The notes under the pieces were generated by a model, which was not told the DNA's origin, searched no databases, and worked only from the letters and a program-made list of their open reading frames with translations. From SIG440 sp045645805 (lineage in GTDB: Bacteria > Bacillota > Clostridia > Monoglobales > Monoglobaceae), in the NCBI GenBank assembly GCA_045645805.1, contig JAZRJL010000084.1, positions 1-35,014 of the forward strand: DNA of 35,014 nucleotides, written 5' to 3'. A program made the position numbers and the translations under genes. The stretch's first letter is position 1. Each line of letters opens with the position of its first letter. Shown piece after piece: positions 7,033-16,237 of the stretch.

Positions 7033-9060
7033 ATGGCTGAAATAAAGGTTTTACCTCAGGCGGTTGCCGACAAGATTGCCGCAGGTGAGGTTGTTGAACG
7101 CCCCTCGGCTGTTGTCAAGGAGCTTGTTGAAAATTCCATTGACGCAGGGGCAAGCCGCATAACTGTTGAGATTAAAAGCGGCGGAATAAAATATATTTCC
7201 ATTGAAGATAACGGCAAGGGTATTCCATCAAGCGAGCTTGAATGTGCTTTTCTCAGACACGCAACCTCAAAGCTGAGGGAGATAGATGATTTATTTGAGA
7301 TTGCCACCATGGGCTTTCGTGGTGAGGCCTTGGCAAGCATTTGTGCTGTTGCCCATGTTTCGGTGATGTCACGTACGGCAGACAGTGCTGTTGGCAGCTT
7401 TATGACTGTTAAGCACGGGGTGGCTTCAAAAAAAGAGGAGATTGCCTGCAATTTCGGTACAACAATGATTGTTGAAGATTTGTTTGCTAATGTTCCGGCA
7501 CGAATGAAGTTTCTTAAAAAAGATGCAACCGAGGCAAGCTATGTAACAGATGTCATTGGCAGAATCGCCCTTGCAAATCCCGATATTGCGTTCAGATATA
7601 TTTCGGACGGCAAAGAGGTTTTTTCAACCTCGGGTGACGGTCAGCTTAAAAACGTTGTGCTTAATATTTACGGTATTGACCATGCTAAGGCGCTTATGGA
7701 GGTTGATTATACCGAGCACGGGGTAAGAGTCCACGGCGTTGTGGGCAAAGCCGAGCTTGCACGGGGAAACCGTACACGGCAGACCCTTTTGGTAAATGGC
7801 AGATACATAAAGAACCATGTTGTCGCAAAGGTGGTTGATGAAGCATTCAGAAACGCACTTATGACAGGCAAGTTCCCGTTTTTTGTGCTTAATATCGACC
7901 TTGCTCCTCAATTGGTTGACGTGAATGTTCATCCCGCTAAAACAGAAATTAAATTTGCAAACGAGAAAGAAATTTACAATATAGTTCACTGTGCTGTAAA
8001 AAATGCGATTTACAGCCGACCCGTAACAAATGACAGAAATGGTGTATCATCAGCAAAACAGAAAATATCGGAAGAGGTAAAAAGTCCTCTTGAAGAAATG
8101 CTTGACCGTGCCGAGGCAAAACGGACCATAAGTCAAGGCCAGACGCTGACCACAGACAAAAATAAGGACAGAGAGCTTCCTGACAGACAGATTATAAAGG
8201 AATTTATTGAAAATACAATTCCAAACCGTGAAAAGGCGGTACAAAGCGGATATGCCTTTAATGAGTCAAGCTATGCTTCAAAAAAAGCCGTTGATGAAAG
8301 GCTTGCACAGGTGGATACGGAAAGAAGTGCTGAATCACAGCCTTTAACATTTCAGCTTTCGCAAGGCTTTGCACAAAAGGATATAAAGCCTGAAAGGCTT
8401 GCGGAGCAGACGCTGGAAAAGCCGATTGAAATTCAAGAGGAAGCACAGACGGAAATTATTGATATTGCAAAAGAAAAGCCATTAACAAAGGTAGTGGGAC
8501 AGCTTTTTGATACCTATGTAATTGTTGAAAAGGGTGGAGAAATGCTGCTTATAGATCAGCATGCCGCACACGAGCGGAAACGGTTTGAAACCCTTAAGGC
8601 AGACTATCTCAGTAAGGGAGTTGCGGGTCAGCTTTTGCTGGTGCCAATTGTTCTTGACGTTGACCCTGTTGAACTTCAGGCAATCAAGGACAATGCTGTG
8701 ACCCTTAAAAATATGGGTTTTGATATGGAGGAGTTTGGCAAAGGGAGTGTTATTATCCGTGAAACACCACTGATTGGTGACGAAGAGGATATAAAAGCTC
8801 TTTCTTATGAGGTAATTTCGGTGCTTGTTGACAACCGAAAAACAGGACTTTTGTCCTTTGAGGAAAGGCTTTTGGACACAGTTTCCTGCAAATATGCCAT
8901 CAAGGCAAACAAACGTCTCAGTATAATTGAGATGGAGGGCATTGTAAAAACCGTGGAGGAGCTTGAAACCGAGGGTATCACAACTTGTCCCCACGGCAGA
9001 CCGATTTGCGTAGCCTTTACAAAGAAAGAAATTGAAAAAATGTTTAAAAGAATTGTTTAG
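7033..9060 (+). CDS. mutL: DNA mismatch repair protein MutL with endonuclease motif
   Basis: MutL couples mismatch recognition by MutS to strand incision and repair. The 675-residue protein has the N-terminal GHKL ATPase with ELVENSIDAGA (30-40), the EDNGKGI motif and GFRGEAL. A long polar linker spans about residues 335-480. The C-terminal dimerisation domain carries the metal-binding endonuclease motif DQHA-x2-E-x4-E (D508, E514, E519) and CPHGRP (652-657). This is the form that nicks DNA itself, as in organisms without MutH. The ATG at 7033 has AAAGGAG 9 bases upstream; the longer frame from 6994 begins inside a REP repeat and is rejected. miaA follows after 30 bases. Confidence 0.97.
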   Translation: MAEIKVLPQAVADKIAAGEVVERPSAVVKELVENSIDAGASRITVEIKSGGIKYISIEDNGKGIPSSELECAFLRHATSKLREIDDLFEIATMGFRGEALASICAVAHVSVMSRTADSAVGSFMTVKHGVASKKEEIACNFGTTMIVEDLFANVPARMKFLKKDATEASYVTDVIGRIALANPDIAFRYISDGKEVFSTSGDGQLKNVVLNIYGIDHAKALMEVDYTEHGVRVHGVVGKAELARGNRTRQTLLVNGRYIKNHVVAKVVDEAFRNALMTGKFPFFVLNIDLAPQLVDVNVHPAKTEIKFANEKEIYNIVHCAVKNAIYSRPVTNDRNGVSSAKQKISEEVKSPLEEMLDRAEAKRTISQGQTLTTDKNKDRELPDRQIIKEFIENTIPNREKAVQSGYAFNESSYASKKAVDERLAQVDTERSAESQPLTFQLSQGFAQKDIKPERLAEQTLEKPIEIQEEAQTEIIDIAKEKPLTKVVGQLFDTYVIVEKGGEMLLIDQHAAHERKRFETLKADYLSKGVAGQLLLVPIVLDVDPVELQAIKDNAVTLKNMGFDMEEFGKGSVIIRETPLIGDEEDIKALSYEVISVLVDNRKTGLLSFEERLLDTVSCKYAIKANKRLSIIEMEGIVKTVEELETEGITTCPHGRPICVAFTKKEIEKMFKRIV

Positions 9061-9090
9061 ATGTAAATTACATCTTCAAGGGTAACAGAT

Positions 9091-10017
9091 ATGACAAAAA
9101 AGATTTTAGCGGTTGCAGGACCCACCGCTTCGGGCAAGACGGCACTTGCCATAGAGCTTGCAAAACGGTTTTCGGGCGAGGTGGTTTCCTGCGATTCAAT
9201 GCAAATATACAAGGGCATGAATGTGGGTACGGCAAAGCCTGACGAGGCTGAAATGTGCGGTATTCCGCATCATATGATTGACATTGCCTTGCCTGATAAA
9301 AGGTTCAGTGTGGCTGAATATTGCACCATGGCGAGGGCGGCAATAGATGACATTCTTGACCGCAAAAAGCTGCCGATACTTGCAGGCGGTACAGGACTTT
9401 ATATGGACAGTGTTTTAAACAACACCGATTTCAAGGACTTTCGGGGTGACGAGGCGTTTTGTGCTGAAATGCAGAGTCTTGCGAAAGAAAAAGGAAATGC
9501 TGTGGTACATCAGCTTCTTGTGGAAAAAGATCCTGTTGCGGCACAGAATATTCATCCAAACAACCTCAGACGGGTAATCCGTGCCCTTGAGGTTTGCCAC
9601 GTTACCGGCAAGACCTTTACCCAGGTCAATGCCGAATCAATCCGAAAACCTGTATATAATGCGTTGGTTCTGGGTATTGAAACAGAGCGTCAACTGCTTT
9701 ACGAAAGGATTGACCAGCGTGTTGACATTATGCTTGAAAAGGGACTTCTTGATGAGGTAAAAGCCCTGAAAGAAGCCGGTATAGACCGTGATACTACGGC
9801 GATGCAGGCTATTGGATACAAGGAGCTGCTTGACTTTTTGGAGGGCGAAATAAGCTTTGACGGGGCAGTTGATAAAATAAAGCAGGAAAGTCGCCGTTAT
9901 GCAAAAAGGCAGCTTACCTGGTTCAGACGTAATTCTGATATAAACTGGGTAAGTATCGGTGACGAAAAGGCAATTGAAGAAGTTATTGAAAAATGCGAAA
10001 GGTTTTTAAACACATAG
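9091..10017 (+). CDS. miaA: tRNA dimethylallyltransferase
   Basis: MiaA transfers the dimethylallyl group to A37 of tRNAs that read UNN codons, making i6A, the substrate of MiaB (2114-3526). The 308-residue length is typical. The P-loop GPTASGKT is at 10-17, followed by SCDSMQIYKGMNVGTAKP, which carries the catalytic aspartate region, and HHMIDI. GGTGLYMDSVL and NLRRVIRALEV are family hallmarks, and the C-terminus has RRYAKRQLTWFRR. Translation starts at ATG 9091 after a weak AAGGG. It probably belongs to the mutS-mutL transcript and reads on into the next genes. Confidence 0.96.
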   Translation: MTKKILAVAGPTASGKTALAIELAKRFSGEVVSCDSMQIYKGMNVGTAKPDEAEMCGIPHHMIDIALPDKRFSVAEYCTMARAAIDDILDRKKLPILAGGTGLYMDSVLNNTDFKDFRGDEAFCAEMQSLAKEKGNAVVHQLLVEKDPVAAQNIHPNNLRRVIRALEVCHVTGKTFTQVNAESIRKPVYNALVLGIETERQLLYERIDQRVDIMLEKGLLDEVKALKEAGIDRDTTAMQAIGYKELLDFLEGEISFDGAVDKIKQESRRYAKRQLTWFRRNSDINWVSIGDEKAIEEVIEKCERFLNT

Positions 10018-10033
10018 AAACGGAGCCTTAAAA

Positions 10034-11320
10034 ATGGAAGAGAAAATGCCGGAAACACGAAAAAAGAATAAAAGAAAAAAACATAGGGGCGGTTTTGTCG
10101 GGTTTTTGATAATTACCTTTGCTTTGGTTGTTGCGGTAAACCTTTTGCTTAGCAATGACTCAAGGCTTGAGACCACCATTGTCCGTCAGGGCAGCGAGGA
10201 GGATTTAATCAGCACCCGTGGCTATATATTCCGAGAACAAACTGTTATAACTGCACCTGCTGACGGCTATGTCTATTGTGAGGTTGCTGAGGACGAACGT
10301 GTGGGTGCCGGCGAGACGGTAATGTATATCTACAAAAATGAAATTAATCTTTCTGCAATGAGTGAGCTTAAATCTGTTGAGGAAAAAATAAAAGAACTGT
10401 CCGAGGGGATACGCACCTCGGAGGTATATTCAAGCGACACTGCAAAAATTGAACAGAATATTGCTCAAAGCCTGAGGGGTGTTCCAAGGCTTGGCGCAAA
10501 GGGGAATATGGAAAGATTGGCGGAAATTTCAAAGACAGTTAATTCTCTTATTGAAAAGAGACGGATAGTTTCAGGTGAAATTCAGCCCACAGACCGAAGC
10601 CGCGAGCTTGAGGAACTTAAAAAGCAGAAGGCAGAGCTTGAACAAAAGTATAATATTGAGCGAACAATTATTCACAGTCCAAAAACCGGAGCGTTTACTT
10701 CACGGGTTGACGGTCTTGAAGAAAAGCTTTCGCCTGCAGCACTTGAGGGGATAAGCCTTGATTATATAAAAGAGCTTGACAAGCTTTCAGCAGAACCCAG
10801 GAATGTGCAAAAGACAGCAGCAGGTGAGCCTGTGGGTAAGATTGTAAACAATTTTGCCTGGAGCCTTGCGGTTGTGGTTGAAAAGGACAAAATCGAGGGC
10901 ATTGCCGTGGGTGACAATTTGCAGATAAGGTTTCCTGATGTGGGGATTGAAACCGTTTCGGGCAGAGTGTCAAGGATAACACCCCAGCAATCGGGCAAGG
11001 TGATTTTGATAATAGAATCAAACAAGTACATTGACAACATATATTCTTCATCAAGGGTAAAGGCAGAACTTATCCGAAACAGCTATGAGGGATTCAGAAT
11101 CCCCGCAAAAAGCCTGCGTATGACCGATGGCGAGATGGGTGTTTATGTTATACGCAGCAACAAGGCAAGGTTTGTACCTGTTGAGCTTTTATACAATGCA
11201 GGCTCGTGGGTGGTTGTGCGTGAAATGATGGAAACTGCCGAGCATCCCAAGGTTCTTAAGCTTTATGACGAGCTGATTATAAACGGCAAGGATATTTTTG
11301 AAGGCAAGGTGGTGAGATAG
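10034..11320 (+). CDS. HlyD-like membrane-anchored protein
   Basis: A 428-residue protein with a lysine/arginine-rich cytoplasmic N-terminus, one membrane segment at about residues 20-40 (GFVGFLIITFALVVAVNLLL), and a large outer part. An N-terminal barrel or lipoyl-like segment (VITAPADGYVYCEVAEDERV) is followed by a helical, probably coiled-coil stretch at about 105-215 and a second barrel half (TIIHSPKTGAFTSRVDGLEE). This is the layout of HlyD/membrane-fusion proteins. No ABC transporter or permease gene is adjacent. It sits directly before yggS-sepF-ylmH-divIVA, so a cell-envelope or division role is plausible but unproven. GGAG lies about 9 bases before the ATG. Confidence 0.75.
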   Translation: MEEKMPETRKKNKRKKHRGGFVGFLIITFALVVAVNLLLSNDSRLETTIVRQGSEEDLISTRGYIFREQTVITAPADGYVYCEVAEDERVGAGETVMYIYKNEINLSAMSELKSVEEKIKELSEGIRTSEVYSSDTAKIEQNIAQSLRGVPRLGAKGNMERLAEISKTVNSLIEKRRIVSGEIQPTDRSRELEELKKQKAELEQKYNIERTIIHSPKTGAFTSRVDGLEEKLSPAALEGISLDYIKELDKLSAEPRNVQKTAAGEPVGKIVNNFAWSLAVVVEKDKIEGIAVGDNLQIRFPDVGIETVSGRVSRITPQQSGKVILIIESNKYIDNIYSSSRVKAELIRNSYEGFRIPAKSLRMTDGEMGVYVIRSNKARFVPVELLYNAGSWVVVREMMETAEHPKVLKLYDELIINGKDIFEGKVVR

Positions 11321-12022
11321 ATGTCTGCAATAAGCGAAAATTTAAAGGAAGTAACTTCAAACATCAAAGCAGAGCTTGAAGACTGCAACAGAGATGAGAA
11401 CAGTGCCAGGCTGATTGCAGTTACCAAAACCTACGGCGTTGATATGATAAACGAGGCTATTGACTGTGGTGTCTCTGATATCGGTGAAAATCGTGTTCAG
11501 GAGATTTTGGAAAAGTATGATTTTGTAAAACCGGTTAGATGGCATTTAATCGGACACTTGCAAAAAAACAAAGTTAAGTATATAATAGATAAGGTAGAGA
11601 TTATACATTCGGTAGACAGTTTTGAGCTTGCAAAGGAAATAAACCGTCAGGCTCAAAAGCATAATAAAATTCAAAGAATTTTACTTGAGGTAAATGTGTC
11701 AGGCGAGGAAAGCAAGTTTGGTATTTTGCCAGCTGAGTGCGAAAGCCTTTGCCAAAAGATTGCACAAAGCTTCCCCAATGTAAAAATTGAAGGACTTATG
11801 ACGGTGGCACCCTTTACAGATGACCAGGCTGTTTTGAAAGAGGTATTTGACGGACTTAAAAATTTGAGTGACCGGATTGCCGAAAAACAGATTGAAAATG
11901 TTGATATGAGCGAGCTTTCAATGGGTATGACCAATGATTACTGCCTTGCAATAAGAAGCGGTTCCACAATGGTAAGGGTTGGCACAGGAATATTTGGAAA
12001 ACGGGACTATACAAACGGATAA
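11321..12022 (+). CDS. YggS-family pyridoxal phosphate homeostasis protein
   Basis: A 233-residue single-domain PLP-binding barrel protein of the YggS/YlmE/PROSC family, which keeps free pyridoxal phosphate in balance and has no known classic enzyme reaction. The PLP lysine lies in ARLIAVTKTYG near residue 31. IGENRVQEILEKYD, RWHLIGHLQKNKVKYI and HSVDS are family signatures, and near the C-terminus ELSMGMTNDYCLAIRSGSTMVRVGTGIFG binds the phosphate. The ATG directly abuts the TAG of the preceding gene, so translation is likely coupled. In many Firmicutes this gene stands just before sepF, as it does here. Confidence 0.94.
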   Translation: MSAISENLKEVTSNIKAELEDCNRDENSARLIAVTKTYGVDMINEAIDCGVSDIGENRVQEILEKYDFVKPVRWHLIGHLQKNKVKYIIDKVEIIHSVDSFELAKEINRQAQKHNKIQRILLEVNVSGEESKFGILPAECESLCQKIAQSFPNVKIEGLMTVAPFTDDQAVLKEVFDGLKNLSDRIAEKQIENVDMSELSMGMTNDYCLAIRSGSTMVRVGTGIFGKRDYTNG

Positions 12023-12036
12023 TTTTGTGTTATACT
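12008..12036 (+). promoter_or_regulatory. Possible internal promoter for sepF
   Basis: TATACA (12008-12013), 17 bases, TATACT (12031-12036). A second possible -10 box, TATAAT, lies at 12096-12101 without a convincing -35 box. The 101-base gap before sepF is the longest between yggS and divIVA, which fits an internal start. Confidence 0.3.
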
Positions 12037-12123
12037 GATTACATGGGCATTTGTACCCCGATAAAAATTTAAATTAAATATTATTAAAGCTTATATATAA
12101 TCCAAATCAGGAGGTAAAAAACA

Positions 12124-12579
12124 ATGAGTATAATGAACAAAATGCTTAATCTTATCGGTTTTGAAGCTGCGGATGAATATGAGGACGAGCTTTTAGAGGG
12201 TAACGAGTTTGAAAGCAGTTCAAAATTTGAGGCCGATGAAAGCGAAACACTTGACAGCGGCAAACGCGGCAAGGTGGTAAAAATTCACACAACTGCACAG
12301 CTTAAGCTGGTTGTTATGCAGCCCGAGACCTTTGAGGACGCAAGGGACATTGCAAACCACTTAAAGAGCAAAAAGCCGGTTGTTATGAACCTTGAATCTG
12401 TTGACCGTGAGGTTGCACGCCGTATTGTTGACTTTTTAAGCGGTGCGGTTTATGCCCTTGACGGAAACATTCAAAAGGTTTCAAACGGAATATTCCTTAT
12501 TGCACCTTACAATGTAGGCATTATGGGTGACTTCAAGGACGAGCTTCGCAACAAGGGTATATTCCCCTGGAGCAACTAA
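12124..12579 (+). CDS. sepF: Cell division protein SepF
   Basis: SepF binds FtsZ filaments and the membrane and helps build the septum. The 151-residue protein starts MSIMNKMLNLIGF, the short amphipathic membrane-binding helix. An acidic linker follows (EYEDELLEGNEFESSSKFEADESETLD, about residues 18-45). The C-terminal SepF domain (about 60-140) contains KPVVMNLESVD and GIFLIAPYNVGI. AGGAGG stands about 8 bases before the ATG. The neighbours yggS, ylmH and divIVA match the conserved Firmicutes division cluster. Confidence 0.95.
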   Translation: MSIMNKMLNLIGFEAADEYEDELLEGNEFESSSKFEADESETLDSGKRGKVVKIHTTAQLKLVVMQPETFEDARDIANHLKSKKPVVMNLESVDREVARRIVDFLSGAVYALDGNIQKVSNGIFLIAPYNVGIMGDFKDELRNKGIFPWSN

Positions 12580-12582
12580 AAA

Positions 12583-13341
12583 ATGGACAAGGGTATTGAT
12601 GAAAAAGCCCTTATTGCCCGTGCCGAGGATGCAGTACGTCTTTGCGAAAAGCAGTATTCGCCCAAGGTTTTTGGCTTTTTGACGCCTAGTGATGCGGCTG
12701 TGCTTAAAAAACTGCATCTTGGCAGCGTGGATATTTCAATCACCTTTTTTGGCGGATATCCCGAAGCCGAGCGATGCCTTTTTGCGGCACTTCCCGATTA
12801 TCTTGACGAGGATTCACTTTGGGATTTTGTGGATATAATCGAAATCTCGGGCAGGGATATTGCAAGCCTTTCACACCGTGATTTTTTAGGTAGCATATTA
12901 GGTCTTGGAATAAAGCGTGAAAAAATTGGTGATATTCTGTGTCTTGAGGACAAATGTCTGGTCTTTGCGGCGTCGGATATATCGGATTACATAATTGAAA
13001 ACCTTGTCAAGGTAGGAAGTGTGGGGGTTACCCTTAAAAAGGCAGACCCAAGCGGACTTGAAATTCCTAAACGCAAGGTAGAGGAAATTCGCACAACCGT
13101 TGCCGCGCTCAGGCTTGATTGCATTGTCGGTGCGGCACTTAAAACCTCAAGGTCTTCCGCCTGTGAGGTAATTCGTTCGGGACGAGTGTCTGTTAACTGG
13201 ACAGAATGTGACAATCTTTCGGCAAAGGTTTTGCCGGGTGATGTGTTGTCGGTAAGAGGTGCGGGAAGATTTCGCCTTTGTGAGACCGTGAACGAAACAA
13301 AAAAAGGCCGGCTTGGTATTTGTATTGAAAAAGCCATTTAA
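12583..13341 (+). CDS. ylmH: YlmH-type S4-domain RNA-binding protein
   Basis: A 252-residue protein with an N-terminal YlmH domain and a C-terminal S4 RNA-binding domain at about 180-230 (LRLDCIVGAALKTSRSSACE, then SGRVSVNW and PGDVLSVRGAGRF). In Bacillus, YlmH is linked to rescue of stalled 50S ribosomes carrying peptidyl-tRNA. It starts 3 bases after the sepF stop, with the binding site probably inside the end of sepF. The order sepF-ylmH-divIVA is that of the classic division cluster, although the YggT membrane protein often found between sepF and ylmH is absent here. Confidence 0.92.
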   Translation: MDKGIDEKALIARAEDAVRLCEKQYSPKVFGFLTPSDAAVLKKLHLGSVDISITFFGGYPEAERCLFAALPDYLDEDSLWDFVDIIEISGRDIASLSHRDFLGSILGLGIKREKIGDILCLEDKCLVFAASDISDYIIENLVKVGSVGVTLKKADPSGLEIPKRKVEEIRTTVAALRLDCIVGAALKTSRSSACEVIRSGRVSVNWTECDNLSAKVLPGDVLSVRGAGRFRLCETVNETKKGRLGICIEKAI

Positions 13342-13371
13342 AAGAAATAAAATTTTATGAGGTGATGCATT

Positions 13372-14019
13372 ATGTTGACACCATTGGAAATTGAAAACAG
13401 AAAATTTAAAAAAGAGCTTTCGGGTTACAACAAGGTCGAAGTTGCCGAGTTTATGAATGTTATCAGTGAGAACTACGAGCTGATATACAAGGAGAACCTT
13501 GCAAACAAGGACAAAATAAATATGCTTTCAAACGCAATTAAGCAGTACAAAACAATGGAGGAAACTCTTCAAAGTGCAATTCTTGTTGCACAGAGTGCGG
13601 GTGATGAGGTTATCCAGAATGCAAAGAAGCGTGCAGAAAACATTATTGCTGATGCTGAGACAAAGGCGGCACAGATGCTTTCGGATGCAAGCCGTGAGGT
13701 AACACGTGTCAGCTATGAATATGAGGATATGAAACGAAACGTTGAGGTTTTCAGAACAAGAATTATATCCCTTCTTACTTCTCAGCTTGATATAGTTAAG
13801 GAATTTAATATGCCTGTTGAGGGCAAAACAAGGGCTGAGGGCGTAAAGATGGAAACACCTCATATTGAGCTTGAAAATATTACTACCGAGCAACCTAAAG
13901 AGGTAATGTCTACACTTCAAAAGCTTGAAAGAGTTACCATGGAGCTTCCCAAAATTGTTGAAAACGAAAAAGGCGAATTTGTGGTGGCAGACACCGACGA
14001 GGAAGCCAAGGGCGAATAA
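13372..14019 (+). CDS. divIVA: DivIVA domain protein
   Basis: DivIVA assembles at negatively curved membranes (poles and septa) and recruits division-site and chromosome-anchoring proteins. The 215-residue protein begins with the DivIVA domain (MLTPLEIENRKFKKELSGYN, then KVEVAEFMNVISENYE), followed by coiled coil to about residue 150 (ENIIADAETKAAQML) and a polar tail of about 60 residues rich in glutamate. GAGGTGATG stands upstream of the ATG. A strong terminator-like hairpin follows, making this the likely last gene of the transcript that starts upstream. Confidence 0.92.
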   Translation: MLTPLEIENRKFKKELSGYNKVEVAEFMNVISENYELIYKENLANKDKINMLSNAIKQYKTMEETLQSAILVAQSAGDEVIQNAKKRAENIIADAETKAAQMLSDASREVTRVSYEYEDMKRNVEVFRTRIISLLTSQLDIVKEFNMPVEGKTRAEGVKMETPHIELENITTEQPKEVMSTLQKLERVTMELPKIVENEKGEFVVADTDEEAKGE

Positions 14020-14024
14020 GGCAC

Positions 14025-14069
14025 AAATCTGTTTCTCAGGATGTATATACTTTTGGGAAACAGATTTTT
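14025..14069 (+). terminator. Rho-independent terminator after divIVA
   Basis: AAATCTGTTTC (14025-14035) pairs perfectly with GAAACAGATTT (14057-14067), followed by TT and TCTT. The 21-base loop is rather long. Confidence 0.65.
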
Positions 14070-14124
14070 ATCTTATATTACAGACACTTTAGACCTTGTT
14101 GTTGTGTGCATTGGGGGTTAATCA

Positions 14125-14592
14125 ATGATTTATGCAGCAGTTTTTCTTTTGATACTTGCAGCCGATATCCTTTCAAAGCTGTGGACAGTAAATGTGCTGA
14201 AAGCAGAGGGGAGTATTCCTATCATAAACGGCATATTTCACCTTACCTATGTTGAAAACCGTGGTGCGGCATTTGGTATGCTTCAAAACGGGCGGATATT
14301 TTTTATTGTGATTACGGTCTTGCTGCTTGTTGCAGCGGTTTATTTTGCACCAAAAATTTTTGGGAAATCAAAAGTGTTGGATTTTGGTGCTGTGTTTGTC
14401 CTTGCGGGGGCGTTGGGCAACCTTATTGACCGGATACTTCGCGGCTTTGTGGTGGATATGCTTGATTTTTGTCTGATTGACTTCCCCGTGTTTAATATAG
14501 CCGATATTTTTGTGTGTATCGGCGCATTTTTAATTTGTGTTTATATTCTGTTTTTGGATGAAAGCAGCAAAAAGGAAAGTGACTTGAAATGA
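14125..14592 (+). CDS. lspA: Lipoprotein signal peptidase (signal peptidase II)
   Basis: LspA cleaves the signal peptide of prolipoproteins after Lgt has modified the lipobox cysteine. The 155-residue protein has four membrane segments and the two catalytic aspartates D102 (ALGNLIDR) and D127 (FNIADIF). HLTYVENRGAAFGML is the conserved segment after helix 1. A GGGGGTT about 7 bases before the ATG is the likely binding site. The stop overlaps the next start by 4 bases (ATGA). The pair lspA-rluD is widespread in Firmicutes. Confidence 0.97.
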   Translation: MIYAAVFLLILAADILSKLWTVNVLKAEGSIPIINGIFHLTYVENRGAAFGMLQNGRIFFIVITVLLLVAAVYFAPKIFGKSKVLDFGAVFVLAGALGNLIDRILRGFVVDMLDFCLIDFPVFNIADIFVCIGAFLICVYILFLDESSKKESDLK

Positions 14593-15497
14593 CCTTTGAT
14601 TTTGTAAGCCCCGGCGAAAGACTTGATGTCTTTCTTTCAAACCGGATTGAGGACCTTACCCGGTCAAGAATACAAAAGCTTATTAATGACGGAAATATTA
14701 CTGTAAACGGTCTTTCGGCAAAGGCAAATACAAAGCTGAAAGCCGGTGACAGGATTGAGGTTGAAATCCCCGAGCCAAAGGATGCTGAGATTGTTGCCGA
14801 GGAAATCCCTCTTGATATTGTATATGAGGACGAGCATATGCTGGTTGTCAACAAGGCGCAGGGAATGGTTGTGCATCCTGCGGCAGGTAATTACAGCGGA
14901 ACTCTGGTGAATGCTCTTATGGCATACTGCGGTGATACACTCTCGGGTATAAACGGCGAAATCCGTCCGGGGATACTTCATCGTATAGACAAGGACACCA
15001 GCGGACTTTTGCTTGTGGCAAAAAATGACACAGCACACACGGGTCTTTCACAGCAGATAAAGGAACACAGCCTAACCCGTGAATATATTGCCCTGGTTTA
15101 TGGCAATATAAAGACAGACAGCGGTACAATCGACGCACCCATAGGCAGAGACGAAAAGGACCGCAAAAAAATGACAATAACCGAAAAAAATTCAAAAAAC
15201 GCTGTCACTCACTTTTTTGTTGAGGAGCGGTTTGATAAATATACACTTGTAAGATGCCGTCTTGAAACCGGCAGAACCCATCAGATAAGGGTTCATATGT
15301 CCAAAAACGGACACCCCATTGTGGGTGACCCTGTTTACGGACGCAAGAAGGAGGAGTTTAAGCTAAACGGACAGCTTCTCCATGCCTTTAAGGTTGGGTA
15401 TATACACCCGGTAAACGGCGAATATATGGAATTTACACGGGAACTTCCGGAATATTTCAGGGAGGTTCTTGAAAAACTCAGGAGGAGAAGCCAATGA
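14589..15497 (+). CDS. RluA/RluD-family pseudouridine synthase
   Basis: It isomerises uridine to pseudouridine in RNA, most likely 23S rRNA. The 302-residue protein has an N-terminal S4 domain at about 10-60 (ERLDVFLSNRIEDLTRSRIQ) and the synthase domain with the catalytic aspartate D134 in HRIDKDTSGLLL. GRTHQIRVHM and HPIVGDPVYG are further family motifs. It overlaps lspA by 4 bases and radC by 4 bases, so translation is probably coupled. The S4 plus RluD layout is that of Bacillus YlyB; the exact target uridines cannot be read from sequence, so no symbol is given. Confidence 0.94.
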   Translation: MTFDFVSPGERLDVFLSNRIEDLTRSRIQKLINDGNITVNGLSAKANTKLKAGDRIEVEIPEPKDAEIVAEEIPLDIVYEDEHMLVVNKAQGMVVHPAAGNYSGTLVNALMAYCGDTLSGINGEIRPGILHRIDKDTSGLLLVAKNDTAHTGLSQQIKEHSLTREYIALVYGNIKTDSGTIDAPIGRDEKDRKKMTITEKNSKNAVTHFFVEERFDKYTLVRCRLETGRTHQIRVHMSKNGHPIVGDPVYGRKKEEFKLNGQLLHAFKVGYIHPVNGEYMEFTRELPEYFREVLEKLRRRSQ

Positions 15498-16237
15498 GTC
15501 TTCATGATGAACACAGACAGCGACTTGACAAAAGGGTCAGGGAATATGGACTTGACCTTCTTGAAGACCACGAACAGCTTGAATATATTCTTTATACCGT
15601 GTTTCCCCGTGGGGATACAAACGAGCTTGCACACCGTCTGCTTGACAGGTTTGTTACAATAAGCGGTGTTTTAAATGCTGAGGTGAATGAGCTTTTGGAC
15701 ATTGAGGGCATTGGTCCACGGGCGGCGTCGTTTTTGACAAGCCTGCCAGCAATTCTTGGTATAGTTGACCGAAGCAGACTTGTATCTGTTCCCCCAAAGC
15801 TTGACACGGTTGAAAAAACCATCGACTATGTAAAGACCTTCTTTTACGGAAAGCTGTGTGAGGAGGTATATATGTTCTGCCTCAATTCCGCTTATCGGAT
15901 TATCTGTGTAAGCAAAATCTCCGACGGAATTGCCGGTGAGGTTTACATACATCCGTCAAAGGCGGTCAAGCAGGCACTTCGGGTAAATGCGTCGGTAGTG
16001 GTTATTGCCCACAACCATCCGGGCGGCAAGGTAAACCCTTCGGTTGGAGACGTGGAGATAAACCATAAGCTTGACAAGGCGTTTTCGGCTGTGGAAATTG
16101 TACTTGCAGACAGTATTATTGTTACCGAAAATGAGCATTTCAGTTTTCGTGAAATGGGATATATGAATGTTTTGTGTGATGGATATTACAAAAAACTGGG
16201 AATAACCCCGATGGGAATGAATAATAATGAATTTTAA
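15494..16237 (+). CDS. radC: RadC-family JAB-domain protein
   Basis: A 247-residue protein with helix-hairpin-helix DNA-binding segments at about 25-90 (LLDIEGIGPRAASFL) and a C-terminal JAB/MPN metalloprotease-like domain. The metal-binding set is complete: H173 and H175 in IAHNHPGG and D186 in NPSVGD. The old link of RadC to DNA repair is disputed and its substrate is unknown. It overlaps the pseudouridine synthase by 4 bases and uvrB by 11 bases, which ties it to excision repair by location. The start is fixed by the ATGA overlap, with AGGAGG just upstream. Confidence 0.93.
   Translation: MSLHDEHRQRLDKRVREYGLDLLEDHEQLEYILYTVFPRGDTNELAHRLLDRFVTISGVLNAEVNELLDIEGIGPRAASFLTSLPAILGIVDRSRLVSVPPKLDTVEKTIDYVKTFFYGKLCEEVYMFCLNSAYRIICVSKISDGIAGEVYIHPSKAVKQALRVNASVVVIAHNHPGGKVNPSVGDVEINHKLDKAFSAVEIVLADSIIVTENEHFSFREMGYMNVLCDGYYKKLGITPMGMNNNEF

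Noticed and set aside
9054..9083. Small palindrome AGATGTAAATTACATCT at the mutL-miaA junction as a terminator
   Set aside because: The stem is short and AT-rich without a T-run, and miaA follows at once in the same direction.
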